Notes under the pieces: generated by a model
Database searches by the model: none
The model's input: the letters and a program-made list of their open reading frames with translations, nothing else
Told to the model about the DNA's origin: nothing
Source of the DNA: Prevotella sp. oral taxon 475
GTDB taxonomy: Bacteria > Bacteroidota > Bacteroidia > Bacteroidales > Bacteroidaceae
DNA length: 64,000 bases
Assembly (NCBI RefSeq): GCF_018127805.1
Contig: NZ_CP072334.1
Span: forward strand, 660,001-724,000
Direction: 5' to 3'
Shown: one piece after another, positions 25,401 through 33,389 of the stretch
Layout: each line of letters begins with the position of its first letter
Position numbering within the stretch: position 1 is the first letter of the stretch
Program-made: the position numbers and the translations under genes

Positions 25401-26136
25401 ACAAACGCAGGCGCAGAACTCACTCTTCGGGGCTACCGATGCAGTGGAAATTGCCACGCCTCCCATCCCGAATGCCGACCCATGGAGCAGCATCGAGCGT
25501 CTGAATCGTGAGCGCGACCTCGTTGGCATCTATCTTTCGGCTCATCCCTTAGACGATTTCAAACTCGTTCTCACAGGCATGTGCAACACGCATTGTGCTG
25601 AATTGGACGACAAAATGGCTCTTACCAAGAAAGAAGAGATTGTGTTGGGCGGCATTGTCACCGAGGTGAAGTCGAAATTTACCAAGACCGGAAAACCCTG
25701 CGGTTTCGTTACGATAGAGGATTTTGAAGGTGCCGGCGAGTTAGCTTTCTTTGGTGAGGAATGGGGGAAGTGGCGTGGACATCTCTCTGAGGGCTATACG
25801 GTTTTCATCACGGCCAAATGCGTGCAGAAATATCCCAATAGCAACTACATCGACTTCCAGGTGTCGAACATCGAATACCTGCAAAGTGTGAGTGACAAAC
25901 GCATCGAAAGCTTCACCATCGAGGCTGACAGCAACCATATCGACGAGACGGTGGTGAACGACATCTTAACGATGGTGAACGAAAGCCCGGGAAACACGCA
26001 GCTCTATTTCCAAATTCACGATAGCGAATCGAACAATACCGTGCTGCTCAGATCGAGAACGCGGCCCATCACCGTGAAACGAGAACTGGTGAACTATGTG
26101 GAGAGTCATCCCAATATGACGTATAAGGTGAATTAA
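22429..26136 (+). CDS. dnaE: DNA polymerase III subunit alpha
   Basis: The protein has 1,235 residues. The PHP domain opens with FVHLHVHTYYSILDG and LTDHGNMFG. The catalytic palm has VGPGRGSAAGSVVAYCL and LPDIDTDFDDDGRGRV with the acidic pair at about residue 471, plus a later Asp region. The C-terminal third holds the tandem HhH and OB domains (GGIVTEVKSKFTKTGKP). It is the replicative polymerase core. The start at 22429 fits both the family N terminus and the promoter at 22364-22395. trxA follows 184 nt downstream. Confidence 0.97.
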   Translation: MEDFVHLHVHTYYSILDGQSSVQRLVDKAVANGMRGMALTDHGNMFGTKEFYNYCKKVNGKRKEEGLPEFKPIIGCEMYVARHRKTDKVKENGDMSGYHLIVLAKNYQGYKNLIKLVSRAWVDGYYMRPRTDREDLERYHEGLIVCSACIAGEVPRKILKDDLAGAREAVEWYHRVFGEDYYLELQRHEVKDPHIRANREAFPLQQRANKVMLQLAKEYHIKVVCTNDAHFVDKENAEAHDHLLCLSTGKDLDDPSRMLYSKQEWFKTREEMNEVFGDLPEAMRNTLEILDKVETYSIDHSPIMPFFPIPEDFGTEEQWRQRFSPEDLYREFTSDENGNNQLPAEEGEAKIKKLGGIDKLYRIKFEADYLAKLAYDGAMRLYGNPLTDEVKERINFELHIMKTMGFPGYFLIVQDFINAAENELEVMVGPGRGSAAGSVVAYCLGITKIDPIKYDLLFERFLNPDRISLPDIDTDFDDDGRGRVLEWVENKYGHDKVAHIITYGTMATKNSIKDVARVEKVPLDQVNALCKLIPDKLPDGLKMNIPNAIKSIPELREAEASTDERMRNTMMYAKMLEGTVRGTGIHACGTIICRDAISDWVPVSTAEDKTDPGHKLLCTQYDGHVIEETGLIKMDFLGLKTLSILKEAVENVRVSMGTNIDLEKIPIDDPLTYQLYCEGRTIGTFQFESAGMQKYLRELQPSVFEDLIAMNALYRPGPMDYIPDFIARKRDPSKVQYDIPCMEKYLKDTYGITVYQEQVMLLARQLAGFTRGQSDTLRKAMGKKLMAQMDKLETLFYEGGTKNGHSKETLNKIWEDWKKFASYAFNKSHATCYSWVAFQTAYLKAHYPAEYMAAVMSRNLANIAEITKFMDECRSMGIRTLGPDVNESRLKFSVNKKGEIRFGLAAIKGMGDAAAQAIISERETNGPFKDVFDVVQRVNLSSVNKKALESLALSGGFDSFSIARERYIGTDVKGTAFLDTLVRYGQLYQAEQTQAQNSLFGATDAVEIATPPIPNADPWSSIERLNRERDLVGIYLSAHPLDDFKLVLTGMCNTHCAELDDKMALTKKEEIVLGGIVTEVKSKFTKTGKPCGFVTIEDFEGAGELAFFGEEWGKWRGHLSEGYTVFITAKCVQKYPNSNYIDFQVSNIEYLQSVSDKRIESFTIEADSNHIDETVVNDILTMVNESPGNTQLYFQIHDSESNNTVLLRSRTRPITVKRELVNYVESHPNMTYKVN

Positions 26137-26320
26137 TGGTAAACAATGCCTCCGCAAAAGGACTGCAACAAACAGCAAGGCCTCTCTATCTGCATTTCTC
26201 CAATGGCTTTTTCACTTTTGACAGGCTTGTTGGATCGCCCGGGAAAACTGGCACATTCTTTGCAAAACTAAAAAATACGACAATACAAAACCCTAACAAA
26301 AAAACGAAAGGAAAAGAATC

Positions 26321-26635
26321 ATGGAAGTAAAGATTACAACTGAAAACTTCGAGAATTACAAGAATGGCGACTTGCCATTGGTAGTAGACTTGTGGGCAAC
26401 TTGGTGCGGACCGTGCAAAATGGTGGCTCCAATCATCTCCGAATTGGCAGCAGACTACGATGGAAAAATCGTTGTTGGCAAATGCGATGTGGAGGAAAAC
26501 GATGAGCTTGCCGCACAATTCGGCGTTCGCACCATTCCTACCATTCTCTTTTTCAAGAACGGCGAAGTGGTAGACAAGTTCGTTGGAGCTACCAATAAGG
26601 CCACACTTGATGCCAAATTCCAGGCTTTGCTGTAA
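26321..26635 (+). CDS. trxA: Thioredoxin
   Basis: The protein has 104 residues with the active site WATWCGPCKMVAP (about residues 26-38), the cis-Pro region RTIPTILFFKNGE and the final FVGATNKATL. It is the general cytosolic dithiol reductant. A weak ATTCTTTG element (26255-26262) lies 58 nt upstream, so it may have its own promoter. It ends with a clear terminator. Confidence 0.97.
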   Translation: MEVKITTENFENYKNGDLPLVVDLWATWCGPCKMVAPIISELAADYDGKIVVGKCDVEENDELAAQFGVRTIPTILFFKNGEVVDKFVGATNKATLDAKFQALL

Positions 26636-26660
26636 GCCAAGTCCTAAAAAGAAACCGGAA

Positions 26661-26695
26661 AAAGAGGGTTCTCCCATACGGAGTGCCCTCTTTTT
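26661..26695 (+). terminator. Terminator after trxA
   Basis: AAAGAGGG (26661-26668) pairs with CCCTCTTT (26686-26693), with an inner CTCC/GGAG, followed by a T-rich tail. Confidence 0.9.
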
Positions 26696-26788
26696 GTTTT
26701 GCCCTTCCCCGTTTTCCGGTTTTCAACAACGAGTTCTATCAAGCACTTTTGCAACGTCTTCATGATCAGGCTCTTACAAACCGATTTT

Positions 26789-26871
26789 CAAAAGCTAAGA
26801 AAACGCAAGCTAAAAGCTAAGAGATGGGGATGCAAAAGCTAAGAAAACGTAGGACAAAAGTTAAGAGATGG
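26789..26871. repeat. 22-bp-family repeat, four units
   Basis: Units begin at 26789, 26811, 26833 and 26855. Units 2 and 4 end in AAGAGATGG, units 1 and 3 in AAGAAAACG, so two unit pairs were probably joined. Confidence 0.95.
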
Positions 26872-26872
26872 A

Positions 26873-27000
26873 GGAGTAAGGAGGGAAGTAGTAAGGAGTA
26901 AGGAGGGAAGTAATGGGGCTGCCAAGGTTGGCAATAATCCGTAAGAGTTGGTCTATTGGTAGGTATAGGTTGGCAAGTGAAGCACGCCAACCTTGTCTAA
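26873..27000. repeat. Purine-rich tandem and decayed copy of the 51-bp-arm element
   Basis: 26873-26920 repeats AGGAGTAAGGAGGGAAGTA. 26946-26998 is a diverged copy of the arm seen at 62760 and 63241 (GTTGGTCT.TTGGTAG...GGTTGGC.AGTGAA..). No gene is seen between trxA and aroB (26636-27111). Confidence 0.7.
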
Positions 27001-27111
27001 ACGACATCCATCAATAACAGTCCTAAGGAGGTTAGTCTGTTTCACATGATAAAAGTATTTAAGAGTGATGTTCAACTACGATAAGCATTTCAACTCAAAG
27101 GAAAAGAGAAT

Positions 27112-28161
27112 TCATCCTTCGCGATAAAAGTCGAGTGCGTCTTTGATTTCCTCTTCGGTGGCCGTTTGGTCGATGAGGGGAGCTCCGATGTCAGCCAGGA
27201 GGGTGAAATGAATGTCAGTCGAGATGTTCTTTTTGTCATGGTGCATGAACGAAAGCAGAGTAGGATAGTCGTTGCAAGTGAGTGGCAAGGTGCCGTAATA
27301 ACGACGGATGAAGTGTTGCATCTGGCGAAGTCGGTCCGTGGGGAAGCCTGTTTTCAGAGCTGAGAGATAGAGTTCTACAATCAGCCCATAAGCCACGGCG
27401 TAGCCATGCAGCAACAGTTGACCGCGCTGAAGCCAGAGAGCCTCGAGAGCATGACCAATGGTGTGCCCCAGATTCAAGACCTTGCGAAGCCCCTGTTCGT
27501 GCGGATCGGCAGCCACTATCTGTTCTTTCACTTCTACAGACTGGGCTACCAAGCGTTGTAAAACAGCGAAATCGGGCTGTTCGAGGGGAAAGTTGAGATG
27601 TTCGGCCCACATCTTTTCGTCTTTAATCAGAGCGTGTTTAAGCATTTCAGCATAGCCTGAACGCAGATTTTCCGCATCGAGCGTGTCGAGAAAAGTCGTG
27701 TGGAGCAACACATATCGGGCATTAGCAAACGTTCCGACCTCATTTTTCAGATGATTGAAGTTGATGCCCGTCTTTCCGCCTACAGCCGCATCGACCATCG
27801 CCAGCAGAGTAGTGGGAAGGTTGATGAAGGGAATGCCACGCTTGAACGTCGAAGCAGCGAAGCCTCCAAGGTCGGTCACCATGCCGCCACCAAGGTTCAA
27901 CAAGCACGAATGGCGGGTGGCTTCACCATCGCTCAAGGCCTTCCACACCTGCGAAAGAGTGTCGAGCTGCTTGTGAGCGTCGGTTGGAGGGATGACAATC
28001 TGTCGGGCCTTGTCGATGCCGGAAACGGTTTTCAGTTTGGGAAGACAGAGCCGATGAGTCGTCTCATCGGCAAGAATGAAGAGCCGATCGGGGCGAATGG
28101 CGTGCAGAGCGGTGAGAAGGTCTTGCTCAATATGGTTGGAAAGGATCACTTCTTGCTTCAT
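27112..28161 (-). CDS. aroB: 3-dehydroquinate synthase
   Basis: The protein has 349 residues. Visible motifs are the NAD-binding LNLGGGMVTDLGGFAAST, LPTTLLAMVDAAVGGKTGIN, YAEMLKHALI and the metal-binding GHTIGHALE. It performs the second step of the shikimate pathway, converting DAHP to 3-dehydroquinate in the cytosol. Length and motifs are complete. It is downstream of lpxB on the minus strand with a 60-nt gap of its own start from lpxB's end, so it may share the surE-lpxB transcript or be separate. Confidence 0.96.
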   Translation of the reverse strand: MKQEVILSNHIEQDLLTALHAIRPDRLFILADETTHRLCLPKLKTVSGIDKARQIVIPPTDAHKQLDTLSQVWKALSDGEATRHSCLLNLGGGMVTDLGGFAASTFKRGIPFINLPTTLLAMVDAAVGGKTGINFNHLKNEVGTFANARYVLLHTTFLDTLDAENLRSGYAEMLKHALIKDEKMWAEHLNFPLEQPDFAVLQRLVAQSVEVKEQIVAADPHEQGLRKVLNLGHTIGHALEALWLQRGQLLLHGYAVAYGLIVELYLSALKTGFPTDRLRQMQHFIRRYYGTLPLTCNDYPTLLSFMHHDKKNISTDIHFTLLADIGAPLIDQTATEEEIKDALDFYREG

Positions 28162-28221
28162 GTTTGGGAAAAATAAACAGTGAACATCGTGTTGATCAGA
28201 GCTGCATCGGTTGGTTGATTT

Positions 28222-29382
28222 TTAGCGAAGGTCCCCTCTTTTCCTCTCTTGGAGGAGTTGCACCATTCTTTGGGCGGCATTCTTGGGAGCCGATTCATGC
28301 CCCAAAAGACGATGAAGATGAGCGTAATCGGTCAGCATCCGGCTCCGAGAAGTTCCGCTGGGGAGAATCCGAAGGAGTTCGGTGGCGATGGAATCGACGG
28401 AGAACCGATCGGCAAACAGCTCGACAACCACCTCTCGATCGGCAATTAAATTCACCAACGAGATGTATTTCACGCCTATAAAATGGTTGAAAGCGAAACG
28501 GATCAGACGGGGGAACGGCGTTTGATAGCATACCACTTGCGGTACGGAAAAGAGGGCTGTCTCGAGCGTTGCCGTGCCACTGGTGACGAGAGCAGCGGTG
28601 GAATGGGCGAGCAAGGGGTAGGTTTCGTTCTGCACCAACAGCGCGTTCGACTCGCCAAGAAACTGCTTGTAATACTCAATGGGGATGGATGGCGCACCGG
28701 CGATCACCGTTTGATAGTGCGGAAACCGACTGGCCACCTGAAGCATCGTGGGCAGATTGTCTTTAATTTCCTGCAATCGGCTACCGGCAAGCAGAGCGAT
28801 GATGGGCCGGCGGGCATCCCATTCGTGCCTGCGACAGAAGCTCTCGAACGTTTCTTTGTAGTCGGCAAGGAAGCCTCGAACCTCGTCTGCTGTGGGATTC
28901 CCTACGTAATGGATGGGATAATGATGCCGATTTTCGAAGAAAGGCACTTCGAAAGGCAGGATAGAAAAGAGCTCATCGACATCGCGTTTGATGCTTTTGA
29001 TGCGGTATTCTTTCCACGCCCAGATCTTTGGCGATATATAATAATAGACGGGAATGCGAGTGTTGGCCCGAAGAAACTTGGCGATGCTGAGGTTGAAACC
29101 GGGATAATCGATGAGTATCACCACGTCGGGTTGCCAGTCGACGATGTCGCGTTTGCACATCGCCATGTTCTTAAAGATGGTTCGCAAGTGCAGCAACACA
29201 GGGACAAAGCCCATGTAGGCCATCTCTTTGAAGTGCCGAACGCGTGTTCCGCCGACAGCCGTCATGAGGTCGCCGCCCAGAAATCGAAACTCGGCCTGTG
29301 GGTCTTCGCTCTTCAAGGCCTGCATAAGATGCGAGGCATGGAGGTCCCCCGAGGCTTCACCCACGATGAGATAGTATTTCAT
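28222..29382 (-). CDS. lpxB: Lipid-A-disaccharide synthase
   Basis: The protein has 386 residues (GT19). Signatures are the N-terminal YYLIVGEASGDLHASHLM, IDYPGFNL, PKIWAWKEYRI, YVGNPTADE and LLAGSRLQEI. It joins UDP-2,3-diacylglucosamine and lipid X into the lipid A disaccharide at the inner membrane. The start at 29382 is the only one giving the correct family N terminus; upstream in-frame residues overlap the spacer after surE. In the 88-nt gap to surE there are three short copies of AATTGAGAATGGA-like sequence. Confidence 0.96.
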   Translation of the reverse strand: MKYYLIVGEASGDLHASHLMQALKSEDPQAEFRFLGGDLMTAVGGTRVRHFKEMAYMGFVPVLLHLRTIFKNMAMCKRDIVDWQPDVVILIDYPGFNLSIAKFLRANTRIPVYYYISPKIWAWKEYRIKSIKRDVDELFSILPFEVPFFENRHHYPIHYVGNPTADEVRGFLADYKETFESFCRRHEWDARRPIIALLAGSRLQEIKDNLPTMLQVASRFPHYQTVIAGAPSIPIEYYKQFLGESNALLVQNETYPLLAHSTAALVTSGTATLETALFSVPQVVCYQTPFPRLIRFAFNHFIGVKYISLVNLIADREVVVELFADRFSVDSIATELLRILPSGTSRSRMLTDYAHLHRLLGHESAPKNAAQRMVQLLQERKRGDLR

Positions 29383-29470
29383 AATTGGCAATTGAGAATG
29401 GACAATTGAGAATGGAGAAAGGGGAATAGATGGCTGAGCGGGAGTAGAACGACTGACAACCGATGGGTCC

Positions 29471-30277
29471 TTACTCCTCTCCCGCTGGGGAAGAGGCCTC
29501 CCACCAACTGCTTTCCATCCATTGTAGCCGTTCCATAGACGGATAATCGGTGACATCGATTCTCGTGGGAGTCACCGCTACAAAACCGTTATTGAGAGCC
29601 CACAGGTCGGTATCGGCGGCATCAGGTTCCTCACTTTGGAAGTGGCCCGTTATCCAATAATAGTCGAATCCGCGCGGATGGAGCTTCTTTTCGCACTCGT
29701 TCACCCAGCAACCACGGTTCATTCGACACACTTTGATGCCCTTCAACTGCTTCGTTGGTGGGAAATTGACGTTCAGACACACATCCGTGGGCAGTCCGTC
29801 GGTGAGAACCCGGCGCACGATAGCCCTTATCACAGGGCGCAGGGGGGAGAAATCGGCCTCCTCGCTCTCGTCGCACAGCGAGAAACCCACAGCGGGCACA
29901 TGCTTTAAGCAGCCTTCTATCACTGCGCCCATCGTGCCAGAGTAATGCACATTCACAGCGGCATTACCGCCATGGTTGATTCCACTGAGAACGAGATGAG
30001 GCTTCCGACCGTCGAGAAGCTCGCTAAAGGCCAGTTTGATACAGTCTACGGGCGTTCCGCTGCACGACCACACCGCGGCAGTCTCAATGTCTTTCCGTCG
30101 TTTCAGTCGTAAAGGTTCCGCCACCGAGAAAGCTCCCGCAAAGCCAGAACGGCCCGCTTCGGGTGCGCATACAATGATATGGGCCACGTCGGCCAGCATC
30201 TTCACCAGCGAACGCAAACCCTTGGCATGGTAGCCATCGTCGTTCGAGATGAGAATAAGGGGCTTTTCTTCTTTCAT
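29471..30277 (-). CDS. surE: 5'/3'-nucleotidase SurE
   Basis: The protein has 268 residues. The N-terminal ISNDDGYHAKGL carries the metal-binding Asp pair; APEAGRSGFAGAF, SGTPVDCIKLA and LSGINHGGNA complete the active site. It removes phosphate from nucleoside monophosphates. In Bacteroidetes it is often next to lpxB, as here. A weak promoter (TATTTTTG on the minus strand at 30315-30308) precedes it. Confidence 0.96.
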   Translation of the reverse strand: MKEEKPLILISNDDGYHAKGLRSLVKMLADVAHIIVCAPEAGRSGFAGAFSVAEPLRLKRRKDIETAAVWSCSGTPVDCIKLAFSELLDGRKPHLVLSGINHGGNAAVNVHYSGTMGAVIEGCLKHVPAVGFSLCDESEEADFSPLRPVIRAIVRRVLTDGLPTDVCLNVNFPPTKQLKGIKVCRMNRGCWVNECEKKLHPRGFDYYWITGHFQSEEPDAADTDLWALNNGFVAVTPTRIDVTDYPSMERLQWMESSWWEASSPAGEE

Positions 30278-30404
30278 TTCCGTTTCTTACCAGTTGTTAT
30301 TCCTCTACAAAAATACGCAAAATCGCCGGAATAACGACAGTCCTTCTTGTCCAAAACACATTTCTTGATCCGCAACCAACGGCATAAACGCACGCCTCCC
30401 ATTT

Positions 30405-30490
30405 GCAAAAGCTAAGAAAACGAAGGCCAAAAGCTAAGAAAACGAGGTGCAAAAGCTAAGAGATGGGAGTCTATTTTCTTAGCTTTTGCA
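30405..30490. repeat. 22-bp-family repeat, three units plus an inverted half unit
   Basis: Units begin at 30406, 30428 and 30450; the third ends AAGAGATGGG. TTTCTTAGCTTTTGC at 30475-30489 is an inverted half unit. Confidence 0.95.
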
Positions 30491-30597
30491 AGATGCTTGA
30501 TCATCGTCTGATTGTTAAGTACTTTCTCTTCCTCTTGAACAAATCCGTAGAAATAGGCCTATCCAATGGTATCGGCGAGAGAAAAGAACAAAAAGAG

Positions 30598-30637
30598 GCC
30601 GCCCAACGGAAGGCCCGAAAGCATTCCAAGGGGCGGC
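30598..30637. other. Stable GC-rich hairpin, possible structured RNA
   Basis: GCCGCCC (30598-30604) pairs with GGGCGGC (30631-30637), with an inner GGA/TCC pairing. It lies between surE and the end of the DUF438 gene, where I see no protein gene (30278-30815). No known RNA family is recognised. It may end transcription of the DUF438 gene on the minus strand. Confidence 0.4.
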
Positions 30638-30815
30638 AGTTACCCTGTTTCTTCTTAATACCTTAACTAAGTTCTAATCCAATTGAGCGTTTTTACTCTT
30701 TTTCTAATTTACCTAAACTATGAACTATATTCCTATCTATAGAGCATTTCTATTCTTCATTGGATGGGACAAAACCTGCAAAGGAGGCGGTTTTCACAAC
30801 CTTCCCGGCAGGCGT

Positions 30816-32372
30816 TCATGCTCCCGTGAGTCGGCGAAGCTCGCTCAAAAGCCGCTCTAAAGGCACGCCGGAACGGTCGCTCATCATCTGCACATCCACC
30901 TTACCGATCATCAGTTTGCCCAGTGGCGTATTGAGCATCTTGAACTGTGGGGCTATTTCGGGCAAGCGTTTCTTGAGATCGGGATATTGTTTGAGCAGAT
31001 CTTTGAGTCGGGTTTGCGGCGTTATCTCGCCCACAGGTTGTGTGGTTTCCTCTTTCTCGGCGGTCGGAGTGTCGGCTGTTTCGACAGTCGGAGCTTCGGC
31101 GTCGGCGTGGCTCCAGGTGAGTAATGTCTGCGAACCTTCCAGCGAACGGATGTGCGTACAGTCCTGCATCATCTCGAGCACACCGCGGAAGCGACCCTCT
31201 TTGTCGCGAACGGCCACGTAGATGATGTAGATGAAGAGGCCCGGCTTGTTGATCCAGAACTCGGCACGGTCTTGTTCGCCGCTGCGAAGCTTGTCGATCA
31301 CCTCGCGAACGATGTGTGCACTCTTCCTCGGATGGCAGTTCATGACCTCGCGTCCGATCACATTTTTACTGCGTGGGAAGACGCGATGGTCGGTGTCGGA
31401 GTAGAAACACACCAGTTCGTTCTCGTCGACGAAAGAGATGTCGATGGGCAGATGTTGATAAATCAGGTTGATTTGCTCGAGCGAGAGCCGGCCGGTGGTC
31501 ACGTCCAACTTCTCGCCTGCCCCTGCGCTATAGCCGTATTTGGAGAGGAGGGCCTGCAGTTCGCCAGCCAGTCCGCCGGCGGCTGCTTCCGATGCGGCGG
31601 CAGAACGGCCTGTGGAAGTAGAGGAAGCGGCCTTTGGCTGATGGGCTACGGAGAAGAAGGCGAAACCAATTTCCTGATCGCCCGACTTCATATCCTCAAA
31701 CTCCTCTTCACTGATCAGAGCGAGCGAAGTAGGGTATAGAATGTATTCTTCCTTCTCCATGAGGTCGCGCGCATACAGAATCACCCGTTCTTGTTGAGCG
31801 ATGAACTCCTCTTCGCGGTCTTCGCGCAGTAATCTTTCGGCCTCTCGAATCTCATCGCGCACCATATCGTCGAACGTCCACATCGTGGTCGTGGGCCGGG
31901 TGAATCCCTTTCGTTCCAACATGGGGTAGAGTTGGTTCTGCTTGCGTTTGTAGTGCAGCGGATATTGTGAGATCTGTTCGTAGAGCTCGAGCCATTGATT
32001 CTTGATCATCGGATATTGCATCAGGTCTTCCACGGCCAGCAAGAGCCGCTTCATCTCTTTGTTTTCGTTGAGATAATGCATGATGGGATGATCTTCGGGC
32101 AGGTTGGGCAGCGTATTGTCGAGCTGATCTCCCAGCATGCCGATGACAGAGTGGATGTCTTCCCGGATGCACTCGTCGCTGGTTTCCTCGGTCATGGTCT
32201 GCTCGATATAGGCCACATGATAGGCACTCACCTTTCCCACTCGCTGCCGAATCTGCTCTTGTGCCTCCTGGGCAGAGAGTTTTCCAGCCTTGAAAGCAGT
32301 TTCTATCTCGAAAAGAGCCTGCATTTTCTCTGTATCGAGATGGGGCAGATAGCTCTTCATTTGATTTTCCAT
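30816..32372 (-). CDS. DUF438/hemerythrin-like and PAS-domain sensor protein
   Basis: The protein has 518 residues. The N-terminal DUF438 and hemerythrin-like helical part (about residues 1-225) holds EDHPIMHYLNENKEM and HYKRKQNQLYPMLERKG, with His and Glu residues placed as diiron or heme ligands. A linker rich in Ala and Ser follows, then a PAS-type domain (about residues 290-410, PIDISFVDENELVCFYSD), then a C-terminal DUF1858 (about residues 460-518, TRLKDLLKQYPDLKKRLPEIAP). It is probably a cytosolic redox, oxygen or NO sensor. The perfect palindrome upstream fits control by a Crp/Fnr-type factor. The ATG at 32372 is chosen; Met at residue 5 is an alternative. Confidence 0.85.
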   Translation of the reverse strand: MENQMKSYLPHLDTEKMQALFEIETAFKAGKLSAQEAQEQIRQRVGKVSAYHVAYIEQTMTEETSDECIREDIHSVIGMLGDQLDNTLPNLPEDHPIMHYLNENKEMKRLLLAVEDLMQYPMIKNQWLELYEQISQYPLHYKRKQNQLYPMLERKGFTRPTTTMWTFDDMVRDEIREAERLLREDREEEFIAQQERVILYARDLMEKEEYILYPTSLALISEEEFEDMKSGDQEIGFAFFSVAHQPKAASSTSTGRSAAASEAAAGGLAGELQALLSKYGYSAGAGEKLDVTTGRLSLEQINLIYQHLPIDISFVDENELVCFYSDTDHRVFPRSKNVIGREVMNCHPRKSAHIVREVIDKLRSGEQDRAEFWINKPGLFIYIIYVAVRDKEGRFRGVLEMMQDCTHIRSLEGSQTLLTWSHADAEAPTVETADTPTAEKEETTQPVGEITPQTRLKDLLKQYPDLKKRLPEIAPQFKMLNTPLGKLMIGKVDVQMMSDRSGVPLERLLSELRRLTGA

Positions 32373-32402
32373 TTCTCTTGTTTTTATTGATTGATGATGT
32401 CG

Positions 32403-32447
32403 CAAAGTTAGACAATCTATGTCAAAGATTAGGTAACAAATGTTACC
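32403..32447 (-). promoter_or_regulatory. Promoter -7 box and Crp/Fnr-type palindrome upstream of DUF438 gene
   Basis: On the minus strand TAACTTTG lies at 32410-32403. GGTAACAAATGTTACC (32432-32447) is a perfect 6-4-6 palindrome. Its centre is about 43 nt upstream of the expected transcription start, the usual position for an activator of the Crp/Fnr family. No good -33 TTTG box is present, which fits an activator-dependent promoter. Confidence 0.6.
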
Positions 32448-32487
32448 CTATCGAATTAAAAAAGGTTAACCTCTCTCGGTTCCATTT

Positions 32488-32575
32488 GCAAAAGCTAAGA
32501 AAACGCACACCAAAAGCTAAGAAAACGACATGCAAAAGCTAAGAAAACGACATGCAAAAGCTTAGCTTTTGCAAG
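32488..32575. repeat. 22-bp-family repeat, four units ending in a palindrome
   Basis: Units begin at 32489, 32511, 32533 and 32555. The last is joined to an inverted half, giving the palindrome TGCAAAAGCTTAGCTTTTGCA-like centre at 32553-32573. Confidence 0.95.
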
Positions 32576-32651
32576 CGCGCCTCGCAACCAATGAAAAATC
32601 AATACTTTGCAAGGGATGAGTAGAAGAGCTGTCATAGTTCGCCAACGGGCA

Positions 32652-32752
32652 CAAAAAAGGCATCCTTTCAGGGGGGTGCACTCTGCCGATGGCTGCCAGA
32701 AGAGAGGCTCTTCTTTTCACCATCTGGCGACACTCGGCCTTGAAAGGATGCC
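32652..32752 (-). terminator. Long hairpin terminator of the NlpE-like gene
   Basis: GGCATCCTTTCA (32659-32670) pairs with TGAAAGGATGCC (32741-32752). Inner pairings (GCCGA/TCGGC, CCAGA/TCTGG) make one extended hairpin. On the minus strand it is followed by six T residues (32657-32652). The loop is larger than in a usual terminator. Confidence 0.65.
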
Positions 32753-32768
32753 CGTTGAAAGGGTTGAT

Positions 32769-33227
32769 TTACTTCACCAACTTCAAGTCGTAGTTATTGG
32801 CACTGGCTGCTTCTTCGAGCTGATCGTTGACAACGCGCAACGTAGCGTCGTCTTTCACGAGCAGATAGAGCGCATTGTCTTTGTCCATCGCCAACTTATA
32901 AGCCGTTACGGGCTGGCCTTTCACGTCTTTCTTGATCACTTCCACCTGGCCGGTATAGCTCTTTGTATCGTCTTTTCCGTCTTTGGCTTGCAGGTAAACT
33001 TCTTCCAAAGTAAACGTCTTTGCAGAGTCTCCGGCCAAGGTTACGGTGTATTTGATGCCCGGACCGTCGGCAGCGGGGATGGTTCCGGCATAGGTGAGCG
33101 CGGCGGTTGCAGCCGAATCGGCCACCATGGTCGTGTCGTTGGCGTTCTGATCTGTTGCGGTCTTGCCCTTCTGTTGGCAAGAAGCGATGACTGCACAAGC
33201 AGCCACAATCATAAATACTTTCTTCAT
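32769..33227 (-). CDS. NlpE-like lipoprotein
   Basis: The protein has 152 residues. A lipoprotein signal ends in VIASC with a likely lipid-modified Cys at residue 17, then a Gln/Thr/Asp-rich linker. The NlpE N-terminal domain (TYAGTIPAADGPGIKYTVTL, then FTLEEVYLQ and the AYKLAMDKDNALYLL end) forms a small beta barrel. In E. coli NlpE reports envelope and copper stress. It is likely anchored in the outer membrane facing the periplasm. The start at 33227 is set by the signal peptide. A TAAGTTTG box (33265-33258, minus) lies upstream. Confidence 0.85.
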   Translation of the reverse strand: MKKVFMIVAACAVIASCQQKGKTATDQNANDTTMVADSAATAALTYAGTIPAADGPGIKYTVTLAGDSAKTFTLEEVYLQAKDGKDDTKSYTGQVEVIKKDVKGQPVTAYKLAMDKDNALYLLVKDDATLRVVNDQLEEAASANNYDLKLVK

Positions 33228-33340
33228 TTTACGTCTTATTTGATTAAAAACTGAGTGCAAACTTAGATATTTTACATTGAAAAGAAAGCAGATCCTTTCA
33301 TAAAAGTATTTAAAAGCCCCACTGTAGCCACAATTATAAC

Positions 33341-33348
33341 TACCTTTG
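33341..33348 (+). promoter_or_regulatory. -7 promoter element for the DsbA-family gene
   Basis: TACCTTTG, 42 nt before the chosen start. No good -33 box is seen. Confidence 0.5.
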
Positions 33349-33389
33349 TGCTTCATTCAACAATAACAACACGAAAAGAAATAGCCGCT

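Noticed and set aside
30463..30666. Possible 67-residue gene between surE and DUF438
   Set aside because: It begins inside the 22-bp repeat and runs through the GC hairpin; no coding signature.
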